Shown: piece by piece, positions 21,737 to 31,504 of the stretch
Numbering within the stretch: position 1 is the stretch's first letter
How the letters are laid out: the number at the start of each line of letters is the position of its first letter
DNA from: Desulfuromonas thiophila
GTDB taxonomy: Bacteria; Desulfobacterota; Desulfuromonadia; Desulfuromonadales; Desulfuromonadaceae
Length of the DNA stretch: 64,000 nt
Assembly (NCBI RefSeq): GCF_900101955.1
Contig: NZ_FNAQ01000001.1
Coordinates: 62,001 to 126,000 of the forward strand
Direction: 5' to 3'
Program-made: the position numbers and the translations under genes
Notes under the pieces: model-generated
What the model was told of the DNA's origin: nothing
The model's input: only the letters and a program-made list of their open reading frames with translations
Database searches by the model: none

Positions 21737-23738
21737 GTGTCTGCGGTGCCGCCTGGCGCAGATCGGTGTTTATCCGAGGAGCGGCCTGCGCCACCTCGAA
21801 GGCTGTCCTGCGGTTCTGCAGGTTGCTGAGCATCTGGGCGATTTCCCCGGCGCTGACGGGGGTGCTGTAGAGAAAGCCCTGCGCCTCGTCGCACAGGTGT
21901 TCGCGCAGAAAGGCCAGCTGTCCCAGGGTTTCGACCCCTTCGGCAATCAGATTGAGTTGCAGGCTTCTGCCCATGGCGAGAATGGCGGCGGTCAGGCTGG
22001 CGCAGCGTTCGCTTTGTTCGAGGTCCTTGATGAAAGCGCGGTCGATTTTCAGCGAGTGAACCGGGAAGCGCTTGAGATAGGCCAGGGAGGAAAAGCCGGT
22101 GCCGAAATCGTCGATGGCCAGATGAATGCCCAGCTCGCGAATCTCGCCCAGCAGGGTGCGGGCAGCCTCGGGATTCTGCATCAGAATGGATTCGGTGATT
22201 TCGATTTCCAGCAGCTCCGGCGCCAGGCCGGTTTCGCTCAGCAGGGTTTTGAGCTGCAGCAGCAATTCACGGTTCTGCAACTGGTGGCCCGAGACATTGA
22301 CCGCCATGCGCACCGGCGGCAGGCCCTGTTGCAGCCAGGCGAGGCATTGCTGGCAGGCCTGGCGCAGCACCCACAGGGTCAGGTCACCAATGACGCCGGA
22401 CTCCTCGGCCATGGGAATGAAATCGCCCGGCGGCACTTGGCCCAGTTCGGGATGCTGCCACCGCAGCAGCACCTCCACCGAGTCGAAGCCGCCGGTGTCC
22501 AGGCGTACCTTGGGCTGAAAACGCAGTTGCAATTCATTGCGGTCAAGGGCCTGATGCAGGCCATTGATCATGGCCAGGCGGTTTTTGATTTCGCTGCCCA
22601 GCTGCGGCGAATAGAACTGGAAACCGTTACCGCCGCGGGTCTTGACGCTGTACAGGGCATCCCCGGCGGTTTTAATCAGCGCATCGACGCAGCTGGCGTG
22701 TTGCGGAAACAGACTCAGGCCAATGCTGGTGGTAATGAACAGTTCCTGGCCGGCGATCGGCAGTGGTGCGGCGATTATGCGGCGGATTTTCTCCAGCACC
22801 TGTTCGACGGCCAGCGGTCCATCCACCTGCAGAAACAGCACGACGAACTGGTTGCCGGCCAGCCGGCCGACCAGATCGGTTTCCCGCACCGACTGGTGCA
22901 GCCGTTTGCTGAAGGCTTCCAGCAGCTCATCGCCGTTTTCGTTGCCCAGGGTTTCGTTGATGATTTTCAGATGGTCGATGGAAAACAGCGCCAGTGCCAG
23001 CTGTTGGTGGTAACGTTGCGCCAGCCGCGCCGCCTGGCTGGCTGCCTCGGTGAAGCTGTGGCGGTTGCGCAGGCCCGTCAGACGGTCGTGGTTGGCCAGG
23101 TAGTGCAACTGCTGATCGGCAGCGATCTTTTCCGACAGGTCGCGGCCAACCAGCCAGTGCAGCTGTGGTTGGCCGGAACGGTCGCTGCTGATGCGGCAGT
23201 CGACCTGGATCTCGCCGCCCTGCCGGTCGCGCAGCAGCAAGACGGTCGGTTCAAAAGGGGCCGCCACACCCAGCAGGCAGGTACGGTTGTGCCACAGCTG
23301 CTGCTGCGACGGAGCCAGCAGGGCCTCCATCGCGGCCGGCAGCGGCTCATCGGCCGCCAGTCCGAGACGCTGGCGGCCGATCTGGTTGAGATAGTGGATG
23401 CGCTGGTCGTCGTCGAAGGCGATGATCAGGTCGCAGGCGTTGTCCATGAACTGGCGCAGCCGCTGTTGCTGGCGGTTGATTTCACCGGACTGGTGGCTGA
23501 GCGAGCGGCGCGAAACACGGCAGATGAGAGCGGCCGCCAGCAGAATGGCAATCAGGCTGGCCGCCAGCGCCAGCTGCTGCGCCAGACTGAAGGTGGTGGC
23601 CGGAGCGCGCACCAGCAGCAGCGAAAAGGCCAGACCACAGGCCAGCAGCAACAGCACCAGCAGCCAGCGGATGCGGTTGATCTGGCGCAGATCGTAGCGT
23701 GGTGGCGCCAAGGCATTTGGGCTGACGGACCGAGACAT
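21732..23738 (-). CDS. GGDEF-EAL protein with degenerate GGDEF (probable c-di-GMP phosphodiesterase)
   Basis: A 668-residue membrane-bound signalling protein. It has two transmembrane helices (about 24-43 and 55-73), a PAS-like region (about 95-205), a GGDEF domain (about 215-375) and an EAL domain (about 395-645). The GGDEF signature is degenerate: AGNQF at 294-298, so cyclase activity is unlikely. The EAL domain keeps EVLLR (422-426), DDFGTGFSSL, the LKIDRAFI lysine/aspartate pair and IAEGVET, so c-di-GMP hydrolysis is expected. AAGGAG precedes the start. It is a single gene, convergent with the tRNA locus. Confidence 0.9.
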   Translation of the reverse strand: MSRSVSPNALAPPRYDLRQINRIRWLLVLLLLACGLAFSLLLVRAPATTFSLAQQLALAASLIAILLAAALICRVSRRSLSHQSGEINRQQQRLRQFMDNACDLIIAFDDDQRIHYLNQIGRQRLGLAADEPLPAAMEALLAPSQQQLWHNRTCLLGVAAPFEPTVLLLRDRQGGEIQVDCRISSDRSGQPQLHWLVGRDLSEKIAADQQLHYLANHDRLTGLRNRHSFTEAASQAARLAQRYHQQLALALFSIDHLKIINETLGNENGDELLEAFSKRLHQSVRETDLVGRLAGNQFVVLFLQVDGPLAVEQVLEKIRRIIAAPLPIAGQELFITTSIGLSLFPQHASCVDALIKTAGDALYSVKTRGGNGFQFYSPQLGSEIKNRLAMINGLHQALDRNELQLRFQPKVRLDTGGFDSVEVLLRWQHPELGQVPPGDFIPMAEESGVIGDLTLWVLRQACQQCLAWLQQGLPPVRMAVNVSGHQLQNRELLLQLKTLLSETGLAPELLEIEITESILMQNPEAARTLLGEIRELGIHLAIDDFGTGFSSLAYLKRFPVHSLKIDRAFIKDLEQSERCASLTAAILAMGRSLQLNLIAEGVETLGQLAFLREHLCDEAQGFLYSTPVSAGEIAQMLSNLQNRRTAFEVAQAAPRINTDLRQAAPQTP

Positions 23739-23924
23739 AAATTTAATCTCCTTGTGAAGAAAAAATTCATGCTAGAAAGATTTCGCGCTGCTGTAAACCG
23801 CTAAACCTTTGGCAGCTCTAACAAGCTGAAATTCTTTTTCAAAAAAGGGGAAAAAGTGTCAGCCCGCTACAGGCGCAGAGGGGCCGTCGGGCAGGGCAGG
23901 GGTAATCGATTCACGGAGGGTATC

Positions 23925-24902
23925 ATGAACGTATCACAGCAAGGTGCTGACCAAACCCCTGTCCGGCTCTACGGCCCGGTGCCGTCGCGCCGGCTGGGAC
24001 GCTCGCTCGGGGTTGATCTGGTGCCGTACAAGGTCTGTTCCTACGACTGCATTTATTGTCAGCTGGGCCACACCAGCGAGCTTACCGCCGAGCGGCGGGA
24101 ATATGTCGATGCCGCCGCCGTGCTGGCACAGCTGCGCCAGCGGCTGGAGCAGGGACTGTGCTGCGACTACATCAGTCTGGCCGGTTCCGGCGAGCCGACC
24201 CTTAATAGCGGCTTGGGCTGGCTGCTACGCCAGATCAAGGCGCTGACCCGGCTGCCGCTGGCGGTTATCACCAACGGCTCGCTGCTGTGGCGCGCCGATG
24301 TGCGTGAGGAGCTGCTGGTGGCCGACCTGGTGCTGCCCTCTCTCGATGCCGGCGACGCGACCCTGTTTGAGCAGGTCAACCGGCCCTGTGGCGCCATCGA
24401 TTTCGAGCGCATGGCGGAAGGACTCATCGCCTTTCGGCGCCAGTATCGCGGTGCCCTGTGGCTGGAGGTGCTGCTGCTTGACGGGCTCAGCGATACGCCC
24501 GAACGTGTCGCGCCCATCGCCGCCTGGGTCGAGCGTATCCGCCCCGACCGGGTGCAGCTCAACAGCGCCGTGCGGCCCACGGCCGACGCCGCTGCCCGGC
24601 CGCTGTCGCCGGCGCAGCTGCAGGCCCTGGCGTCCCTGTTTACGGCTCCTGTCGATATTCTGACCGCGCCGGCCGCCGCCCCTGTTTCCAGCCCGGACAG
24701 CTCGGCCGCCAGTGCCGCCAGTCTCTCCGTGCTGGCCCTGCTGCAGCGGCGGCCCTGCACCTGTGCCGACATCGCCCGTGGCCTTGGCCTGGCACCGCAG
24801 CAGGTCATCAAGCTGCTTGATCCCCTGCTGGCCACCGGCGTGCTGCACAGCTGTCAGCGCGCCGGACAGACCTTCTATCAGGCCAGCGCCGCCGGCCGCT
24901 AG
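23925..24902 (+). CDS. Radical SAM protein, wyosine-synthase-like family (COG0731 type)
   Basis: The 4Fe-4S cluster cysteines are Cys38, Cys42 and Cys45 in CSYDCIYCQLG, giving the radical SAM CxxxCxxC motif. The lead PVPSRRLGRSLGVDLVPYK is typical of the COG0731 family related to archaeal Taw1/Twy1, whose bacterial members have no settled substrate. The C-terminal 80 residues look like a winged-helix (LALLQRRPCTCADIARGLGL) that could bind nucleic acid. ATG 23925 is four bases after CGGAGGG. The 24903-25159 gap downstream holds no gene that I can see. Confidence 0.8.
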   Translation: MNVSQQGADQTPVRLYGPVPSRRLGRSLGVDLVPYKVCSYDCIYCQLGHTSELTAERREYVDAAAVLAQLRQRLEQGLCCDYISLAGSGEPTLNSGLGWLLRQIKALTRLPLAVITNGSLLWRADVREELLVADLVLPSLDAGDATLFEQVNRPCGAIDFERMAEGLIAFRRQYRGALWLEVLLLDGLSDTPERVAPIAAWVERIRPDRVQLNSAVRPTADAAARPLSPAQLQALASLFTAPVDILTAPAAAPVSSPDSSAASAASLSVLALLQRRPCTCADIARGLGLAPQQVIKLLDPLLATGVLHSCQRAGQTFYQASAAGR

Positions 24903-25159
24903 CGCAATCCGCTGCGGCTGAACAGGAACCCGGTTGCGCTGTCAGACAAAGGTGCCGGCGGCCATCCCGCCCCTGACCAGGGGAGAGCCGGGGAGGGGTT
25001 AAGGGCCGCACGGCGGTTACCGGGACAGGTCAGCGGAGGGAACGTCTTTTCACCACGGGGCCACCGATGTTTCACGCCAATCGCTCTGAGGGATGACGGC
25101 ATTCACGAGCGGTTAAACACCTCTTTGGGCGATCCCAGCCGGCAATGACGGTTCGCCAG

Positions 25160-27835
25160 TCAGGCCCGTGCGCTGCTTAGCCACTTGCGCAGCCCGTCGG
25201 CGCCGAAAATCAGGGGAATGCCCAGCCAGGCCAGCAGATAGATCGGCCAGGCCACCGGACCGGTGCCGAGCAGCCGCTGCAGTGCGGGGACATAGAGCAG
25301 CGCCCAGGAAAAAAGGATCTGCACCAGAATGCCGAGCAGCATCAGACGATTGCGGACAAGGCCGCGATCCAGGCCTGAACGCCGGTCGAAGCGGCGACCA
25401 ACCAGATTGCCGATCTGCATCAGCAGGATGGTGGCCAGAGTGATGCCTGTGGCGGAACGGTAAAGCGGATCGGTAGCGGCCAGTTCCTGGCCGAACTGCC
25501 AGCCGCCGGTGTGAAGAACGTAAAAGAACAGACCCAGCGACCAGACGGCTTCGAGCAGACCGAGGAACAGATAGCTGTGAACCACCAGTGCGGGGCTGAG
25601 CAGCTGGAAATCCCGGCCGCGGGGTGGTTGCTGCATGATTTCCGGGTCTGGCGGTTCCTGCCCCAGGGCCATGGAGGGCAGAATGTCGGTGCCCAAATCA
25701 ATGACGAGAATCTGGATGACGCTCAGGGCCAGCGGAACCGGCAGCAGGATATAAAGCAGATAGGGCAGGATTTCCGGCCCGTTGCTGACCAGCACATAGT
25801 TGGTGAACTTGCGCATGTTGTGGAAGACCGTGCGGCCTTCTTCAATGCCGGCGACGATGGAGGCGAAGTTGTCATCCAGCAGAATGATCTGGGCCGAGGC
25901 GCGGGCGACATCGGTGCCGCTCAGACCCATGGCGATGCCGATATCGGCGGCCTTGAGCGCCGGCGCGTCGTTAACGCCATCGCCGGTCATGGCCACCACC
26001 TGGTCCTGATTTTTCAGAGCCAGGACGATTTTCATCTTCTGCCCCGGACTGGTGCGGGCAAAGATGCGCACGCCCCGCTGTAGGACGTCCTCCAGTTCGG
26101 TGGTGGAGAGCTGTTCCAGCTGCTGGCCGGTCAGGATCTCTTCGTCGGACGTGTCGGGCGGCACGATGCCGCAGCTTCTGGCGATGGCCAGGGCTGTGGC
26201 GGGGTGATCTCCGGTGATCAGAATCACCCGGATGCCGGCTTCGCGGCAGCGGTTCAGCGCCGCTGGCACCTCAGGTCGCAGCGGGTCTTCGAGGGCCAGA
26301 AAGCCGCCGAGGCAGAGATCCTGTTCCAGGGTGTCCTGGGTGGTTTCTGCCGTCGGCGCCGCCGGCAAGGACCGTCCGGCCACGGCCAGCACCCGATAGC
26401 CACTGTCGGCCAGCTGGCGCATGACGGCGTCGGCCTGCCGGAGCTGTTCTTCAGTCACGGGCGGATCATCGGGGCTGCCCTGGTCCAGATGGCGCAGCAG
26501 CGGTCGGATGCTCTCCCAGGCGCCTTTGACGGCGAAGGTCGCCTGCCCGGCGATGCGGTCGCAGCCGGCCGAGCGTTTCTTTTCGACATCAAAGGGAAAG
26601 AATTTGCGGTCGGACCAATCGCTGGCAAGAGACAGATTCTCCGCCCGCGCCTGCTGGGCGATGGCGATATCAACCGGATCGCCCCGGTCGTGCTGATCCA
26701 CCTGCTGGATGTCGCTGGCGCACAGGGCCCAGTGCAGCAGGCGGGCGCGCTGGTCGTGGTCAGCCAGCGCGGTGGTGGCGAGGGGACCGCACAGGCGGGC
26801 GATGGCCAGACGGTTCTGGGTCAGGGTGCCGGTTTTATCGGTACAGATGACCTGGGTGGCACCCAGCGCCTCGACGGCATTGAGGCTGGTGACCAGCACG
26901 TTTTTACGCGCCATGCGCAGGCTGCCCATGGCCAGGGCCAGGGTGAAGGTGGGTAGCAGGCCTTCGGGCACATTGGCGACAATGATACCAACGGCGAAGA
27001 TCAGATTGCCCCACAGCGGCAACCCGCTGAAGATGCCGTAAAGAAAGAACGTCAGGCCCAGGCCCAGGGCGATGCGGGTCAAAATCCGCACCATATGGGC
27101 TGTCTGTCGCTCCAGCGGTGCGATTTCCCGGCGAACGGCCTGGGACAGGTAGGCCAGCTTGCCGAATTCCGTCCGTGAACCGGTGGCGAATACCACGGCT
27201 TCGCCGTTGCCGCGCAGGACCAGACAGCCGGCGAAGGCCAGATTGCGGCTCTCGTTCAGGGGGCTGTCGACCGGCGCGGCCGTGAGGGCCAGAGGGTTGG
27301 CCTCCCCGGTCAGCGGCGCGTTGTTGACCACCAGCCCCTCGACCCGCACCAGCCGGACATCGGCCGGGACGCGATCTCCTTCCTGCAACAGCAGTAGATC
27401 ACCCGGAACCAGCTGCTCGGCCAGCAGGCTGTGGATGCGATTGTCGCGCCGGACCTCGACCTTGGCGGGCAGAAATTCCCGCAGGGCTTGCATGGCTTTT
27501 TCGGCGCGGTATTCCTGGCCGAAGCTGAACAGGGCGTTGAGCAGGGCGACTCCGGCCAGCGCCTGGCCCAGCAGGCGCATACCCTGGCCCGGCTGGAGGT
27601 ATTCGGCAATACCGCAGAGAAGCGCGGCGGCGAGCAGCAGCAGGGTGAAGAAGTTGGTGAACTGGCGCAGCAGGCTGCGGCCCAGTCGCCAGCGGTCACG
27701 GACTTCAACGGTATTGCGGCCCACTTCGCGCAGGCGCTCAAGGGCTTCAGCCGCCGTCAGGCCTGTTGGGCGGCTGCCCAGGCTGCTGAATACCTGGTCG
27801 GTTACAAGATGCTGAATCTGGACGCGTCGGTTCAT
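25160..27835 (-). CDS. P-type cation ATPase, P2C (Na,K-ATPase-like)
   Basis: An 891-residue pump. The A-domain has LTGEAN (TGE at 176-178), and the phosphorylated aspartate is Asp333 in CTDKTGTLT. The M4 motif is VANVPEGLLPT, and M5-M6 reads SNGPEILPYLLYILL then ILVIDLGTDILPSMALG. PEGLL, the NxPE(I)xP pattern and IDLGTD with Asp are hallmarks of Na,K/H,K-ATPases rather than of Ca pumps (PExLP, NLVTD). So Na+ and/or K+ or H+ is the likely substrate; this is inference from motifs. The start overlaps the stop of the upstream universal-stress gene by four bases (ATGA). Confidence 0.85.
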   Translation of the reverse strand: MNRRVQIQHLVTDQVFSSLGSRPTGLTAAEALERLREVGRNTVEVRDRWRLGRSLLRQFTNFFTLLLLAAALLCGIAEYLQPGQGMRLLGQALAGVALLNALFSFGQEYRAEKAMQALREFLPAKVEVRRDNRIHSLLAEQLVPGDLLLLQEGDRVPADVRLVRVEGLVVNNAPLTGEANPLALTAAPVDSPLNESRNLAFAGCLVLRGNGEAVVFATGSRTEFGKLAYLSQAVRREIAPLERQTAHMVRILTRIALGLGLTFFLYGIFSGLPLWGNLIFAVGIIVANVPEGLLPTFTLALAMGSLRMARKNVLVTSLNAVEALGATQVICTDKTGTLTQNRLAIARLCGPLATTALADHDQRARLLHWALCASDIQQVDQHDRGDPVDIAIAQQARAENLSLASDWSDRKFFPFDVEKKRSAGCDRIAGQATFAVKGAWESIRPLLRHLDQGSPDDPPVTEEQLRQADAVMRQLADSGYRVLAVAGRSLPAAPTAETTQDTLEQDLCLGGFLALEDPLRPEVPAALNRCREAGIRVILITGDHPATALAIARSCGIVPPDTSDEEILTGQQLEQLSTTELEDVLQRGVRIFARTSPGQKMKIVLALKNQDQVVAMTGDGVNDAPALKAADIGIAMGLSGTDVARASAQIILLDDNFASIVAGIEEGRTVFHNMRKFTNYVLVSNGPEILPYLLYILLPVPLALSVIQILVIDLGTDILPSMALGQEPPDPEIMQQPPRGRDFQLLSPALVVHSYLFLGLLEAVWSLGLFFYVLHTGGWQFGQELAATDPLYRSATGITLATILLMQIGNLVGRRFDRRSGLDRGLVRNRLMLLGILVQILFSWALLYVPALQRLLGTGPVAWPIYLLAWLGIPLIFGADGLRKWLSSARA

Positions 27836-28668
27836 GGCTCAGGGTAGATTCCGACATCGCAGGGCGTGTGGCGCAGGATGGTTTCAAGAGCCCGGCGCTG
27901 CAGAACCCGGCGGATCAACGCACGCCTTGGCAGACCCAGCAGCAGCAGTTGGCTTTTTAGTCGATGGGCCTGCAGCAGAACCTCCTGTGCCCAGTCGCTG
28001 GTGAGTGTAACCCGCTGGTCGCAGCGCAGTGGCAGCGGGGCAAAGGTTGTTTCGAGTTTTTCACGGATGCTGGCCAGCTGGTGGTGTCCTTTGTGGCGGA
28101 GCTCGTCTTCCAGGGTCGCGCTCAGACAGACATGGCGCAGCCGGTTGACCGTTACAGCCTGAAACAGGTGGAGAACGCCGAGTTGCGGCAGCAGATGGCG
28201 GATGAGGGGCTCGAGCGGGCTCAGGCTGCAGTGGGGTGGCGTCAGGGGCAGCAGCAGGCTTTGCGGGCTGCCGAGCAATCCCGGCTGAACGATGCGCAGC
28301 GCCAGAACCGGGCCCTGGCTATTGCGCAGCAGTGTTTCGGCAACGCTGCCGGTCAGAAAACCCTGCTGGCGTGGTCTGAAGCGGGTGCCGCACAGCAGTA
28401 GCCGGGGCGGGCCGGATGGCACGGCCTGCAGCAGGCTGTGCGCCACCCCGTGACGCAGACGGAGCACTTCCAGCCGGCATGATACTGCCGCTGCGGCCCC
28501 CTCCTGTTCCAGCCGCTGCCAGCGGCTGGCCAGCCGTTCGGCCGGGATGCGGCCATCCCTGACATGCAGCGCCAGCAGCTGGCGGTCCTCTTCAGCGGCA
28601 GCGAAGTGCAGGGCATAGCGGGCGAGCCAGTCGCCATAGATCGAACCATCGTGTGCCAGAAGAATCAT
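27832..28668 (-). CDS. Tandem universal stress (UspA-like) protein
   Basis: A 278-residue protein built of two Usp-like halves. The first begins MILLAHDGS and ends GSVAETLLRNSQGPVLAL; the second ends RRVLQRRALETILRHTPCDVGIY. The phosphate-binding glycines (GxxGxxxxxS/T) are kept only in part, mainly in the first half. Start ATG 28668 (minus strand) has GGGAG upstream; longer upstream starts lack a ribosome site. It is translationally coupled to the P2C ATPase, suggesting a stress sensor or modulator of the pump. Confidence 0.7.
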   Translation of the reverse strand: MILLAHDGSIYGDWLARYALHFAAAEEDRQLLALHVRDGRIPAERLASRWQRLEQEGAAAAVSCRLEVLRLRHGVAHSLLQAVPSGPPRLLLCGTRFRPRQQGFLTGSVAETLLRNSQGPVLALRIVQPGLLGSPQSLLLPLTPPHCSLSPLEPLIRHLLPQLGVLHLFQAVTVNRLRHVCLSATLEDELRHKGHHQLASIREKLETTFAPLPLRCDQRVTLTSDWAQEVLLQAHRLKSQLLLLGLPRRALIRRVLQRRALETILRHTPCDVGIYPEP

Positions 28669-28858
28669 GGCGTCGCTCCCGCCAGGGGGTGAAAAAGTCG
28701 CCAACGCGGTGTTGCCGGCGTCCAGTATACCACCGCAGGGCGCGACTGGTCGTACCCCGGCCGCTGCGGCAGGCTTGCACAGCCGGCGCAAACGGCTAGG
28801 CTGTGACAGGTCAGAAGGGCCATTCGCGGCAATTGTCAGTCAGACTGGGGGGGGGCGC

Positions 28859-31486
28859 ATGAAAAAGCATCATTGGCATCGTTTGACGGTGGAGGAAGCC
28901 GCCAGCCATTTGCAGGCCGATCTGGAAGCCGGCTTGTCGGCGACCGAGGTGGAACGACGTCTTAAGCAGCATGGCCCCAACGCGCTGACGGAAAAAAAAC
29001 AGCGCTCCCCGGCGCAGATGTTTCTCGACCAATTCCGCGATTTCATGATTCTGGTGCTGCTGGCGGCGGCGCTGATCGCCGGGCTGATTGGCGAAGCGTC
29101 GGACACTCTCGCCATCGTGGTGATTGTGGTGCTCAACGCCGTGATTGGTTTTGTGCAGGAGTATCGGGCGGAAAAGGCCATGGCGCTGCTGCGCCAACTG
29201 GCGGCGCAGCAGGCGCTGGTGGTGCGTGATGGTCAGGCGCGCCAGTTGCCGGCAGCGGAGCTGGTGCCGGGCGACCTGGTGCTGCTGGAGGCGGGCCAGA
29301 TCGTGCCGGCGGATCTGCGCCTGATCGAGGCGGCGCGGCTGCGGGTGGCCGAGGCGGCGCTGACGGGCGAATCGGTGGCGGTCGACAAGCACAGCAGCGC
29401 GCTGGAGGATGCCCAGCTGCCCCTGGGTGATCGGGCCAATCTAGCCTTCAAGGGCACCAGCGTCAGCACCGGGCGCGGGCGCGGGCTGGTGACGGCCACC
29501 GGGATGGCGACGGAGCTGGGGGCCATTGCCGATCTGCTGCAGCGGCAACAGGAGGTCAGAACCCCGCTGCAGAAACGGCTGACGGTCTTTGGCAAAAAGC
29601 TGGCCTTGGCGGTACTGGCGGTTTGCGCGGTGGTGTTCGCTGTCGGTCTGCTGCGCGGAGAAGAGCCGCTGCTGATGCTGCTGACCGCCATTTCGCTGGC
29701 GGTGGCGGCCATTCCGGAGGCCCTGCCGGCGGTGGTGACCATCAGCCTGGCCTTGGGAGCACGCAAGCTGGTGGGCCAGAACGCCCTGATCCGCAAACTG
29801 CCGGCGGTGGAAACCCTGGGTTCGGTTACGCGGATCTGCTCGGATAAAACCGGCACCCTGACCCTCAACCGGATGCAGCTGGAGCAGGTTTATAGCGCAG
29901 GCCGGCTGAGTCGGCCGCAACAGCTTGATCCCGTTACCCAGGCCGATTTGCTGCGGGCATTGGCCCTGAGCAACGATGCTCGCGAGGATGGCGCCGGTCA
30001 GTGGCTGGGCGACCCGACGGAAATTGCCCTGGTCGCTGCGGCCAAGGCGCGGGGCTTTGACAAGACAGCGCTGCTGGCGGACTGGCCACGGGTGGCGGAG
30101 CTGCCCTTCGATGCTGAACGCAAGTGCATGACCACCATTCACCGCAGTCCGGATGGCCGGCTGGTTTCCTACACCAAGGGGGCCAGTGATCTGCTGCTGG
30201 AACGGTCGGTTCAGCTGGCGGATGGTGCGCCGCTGGATCGGGCGCGGGCCGAGCAGGTCAACGCCCGGCTGTCGGGCGAGGGCCTGCGCACCCTGGCGCT
30301 GGCCCTGCGCTGGTGGACGGAGCTGCCCGAGCCGCTGACGGCGGAAACCGTCGAAACCGGGTTGGGTCTGCTGGGGCTGGTCGGGTTGCTGGACCCGCCG
30401 CGCGAAGAAGCCCGCGAGGCGGTGCGGCTGTGTCAGAGTGCTGGCATCGAGCCCATCATGATTACCGGCGATCACCCCCTGACGGCGGTCAGTATCGCCC
30501 GCCGGCTGGGGCTGCTGGCCGCGGCGGAGACGGCTGACCGCGCGGGGGCCGTGCTCAGTGGCCGCGAACTGGCGACGCTGACGGATGAAGAGCTGGAGAG
30601 CCGGGTGGAGCGGGTGCGGGTTTACGCCCGCGTGGCGCCGCAGCAGAAGCTGCGCATTGTCAAGGCGCTGCAGCGGCAGGGCCAGTTTGTTGCCATGACC
30701 GGCGATGGTGTCAACGACGCGCCGGCGCTCAAGGCCGCCGATATTGGCATCGCCATGGGCATCACCGGCACCGATGTGTCCAAGGAATCGGCCGACATGG
30801 TGCTGCTGGACGACAACTTCGCCACCATTGTCAAGGCGGTGAAGGAAGGCCGCCGCGTTTATGACAACATCCGTAAGTTCATCCAGTACACCATGACCAG
30901 CAATTCCGGCGAGATCTGGACCCTGTTCCTGGCGCCCTTCCTCGGCCTGCCCATTCCGCTGCTGCCCATTCATATTCTGTGGATCAACCTGGTGACCGAC
31001 GGTCTGCCGGGGCTGGCGCTGGCGGCGGAACCGGCCGAGCCGGGCCTGATGGCGCGGCCGCCACGTCCGCCCGGTGAAAGCGTCTTTGCCCGTGGCCTGG
31101 GCGGCCATATTCTGTGGGTTGGCCTGCTGATGGGGGCGGTGACCCTGCTGACCCAGGCTGGCTGTCTGCGGGCCGGCTGTGATCACTGGCAGACGCTGGT
31201 GTTCACCGTGTTGTGCCTGAGCCAGATGGGCCATGTGCTGGCCATCCGCTCGCAGCGGCAGTCGCTGTTCCAGCAGGGTCTGCTGGGCAACAAGCCCCTG
31301 GTGGGGGCGTTTGTGTTGACCTTTGTTCTGCAGATGGCGACCATTTATGTACCGGCCCTCAACCCGGTGTTCAAGACCGAGCCGCTGACCGCGGTGGAAC
31401 TGGCTATCGCCCTGGCCCTGTCGTCGGTGGTGTTCGTGGCGGTGGAAATCGAAAAGTTCATCAAGCGGCGGCGGCCGGCGATCTGA
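28859..31486 (+). CDS. P-type Ca2+-type ATPase, P2A
   Basis: An 875-residue pump divergent from the P2C pump. The A-domain has ALTGES (TGE at 169-171), Asp329 is phosphorylated (CSDKTGTLT), M4 is VAAIPEALPAVVT and M6 is INLVTDGLPGLAL with the NxxTD ligands of SERCA-type pumps. The hinge is TGDGVNDAPALKAADIGIAMG. Ca2+ or Mn2+ efflux is likely. An N-terminal cation-ATPase domain (residues 1-60) is present. ATG 28859 follows a G9 run acting as ribosome site. It ends tail-to-tail with the macB-like gene. Confidence 0.92.
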   Translation: MKKHHWHRLTVEEAASHLQADLEAGLSATEVERRLKQHGPNALTEKKQRSPAQMFLDQFRDFMILVLLAAALIAGLIGEASDTLAIVVIVVLNAVIGFVQEYRAEKAMALLRQLAAQQALVVRDGQARQLPAAELVPGDLVLLEAGQIVPADLRLIEAARLRVAEAALTGESVAVDKHSSALEDAQLPLGDRANLAFKGTSVSTGRGRGLVTATGMATELGAIADLLQRQQEVRTPLQKRLTVFGKKLALAVLAVCAVVFAVGLLRGEEPLLMLLTAISLAVAAIPEALPAVVTISLALGARKLVGQNALIRKLPAVETLGSVTRICSDKTGTLTLNRMQLEQVYSAGRLSRPQQLDPVTQADLLRALALSNDAREDGAGQWLGDPTEIALVAAAKARGFDKTALLADWPRVAELPFDAERKCMTTIHRSPDGRLVSYTKGASDLLLERSVQLADGAPLDRARAEQVNARLSGEGLRTLALALRWWTELPEPLTAETVETGLGLLGLVGLLDPPREEAREAVRLCQSAGIEPIMITGDHPLTAVSIARRLGLLAAAETADRAGAVLSGRELATLTDEELESRVERVRVYARVAPQQKLRIVKALQRQGQFVAMTGDGVNDAPALKAADIGIAMGITGTDVSKESADMVLLDDNFATIVKAVKEGRRVYDNIRKFIQYTMTSNSGEIWTLFLAPFLGLPIPLLPIHILWINLVTDGLPGLALAAEPAEPGLMARPPRPPGESVFARGLGGHILWVGLLMGAVTLLTQAGCLRAGCDHWQTLVFTVLCLSQMGHVLAIRSQRQSLFQQGLLGNKPLVGAFVLTFVLQMATIYVPALNPVFKTEPLTAVELAIALALSSVVFVAVEIEKFIKRRRPAI

Positions 31487-31504
31487 TGTGGCCAAGCGGC
31501 CGGC

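Noticed and set aside
24903-25159. Intergenic gap between the radical SAM gene and the P2C pump
   Set aside because: Short frames here lack ribosome sites and family motifs, and no strong hairpin with T-run was found.
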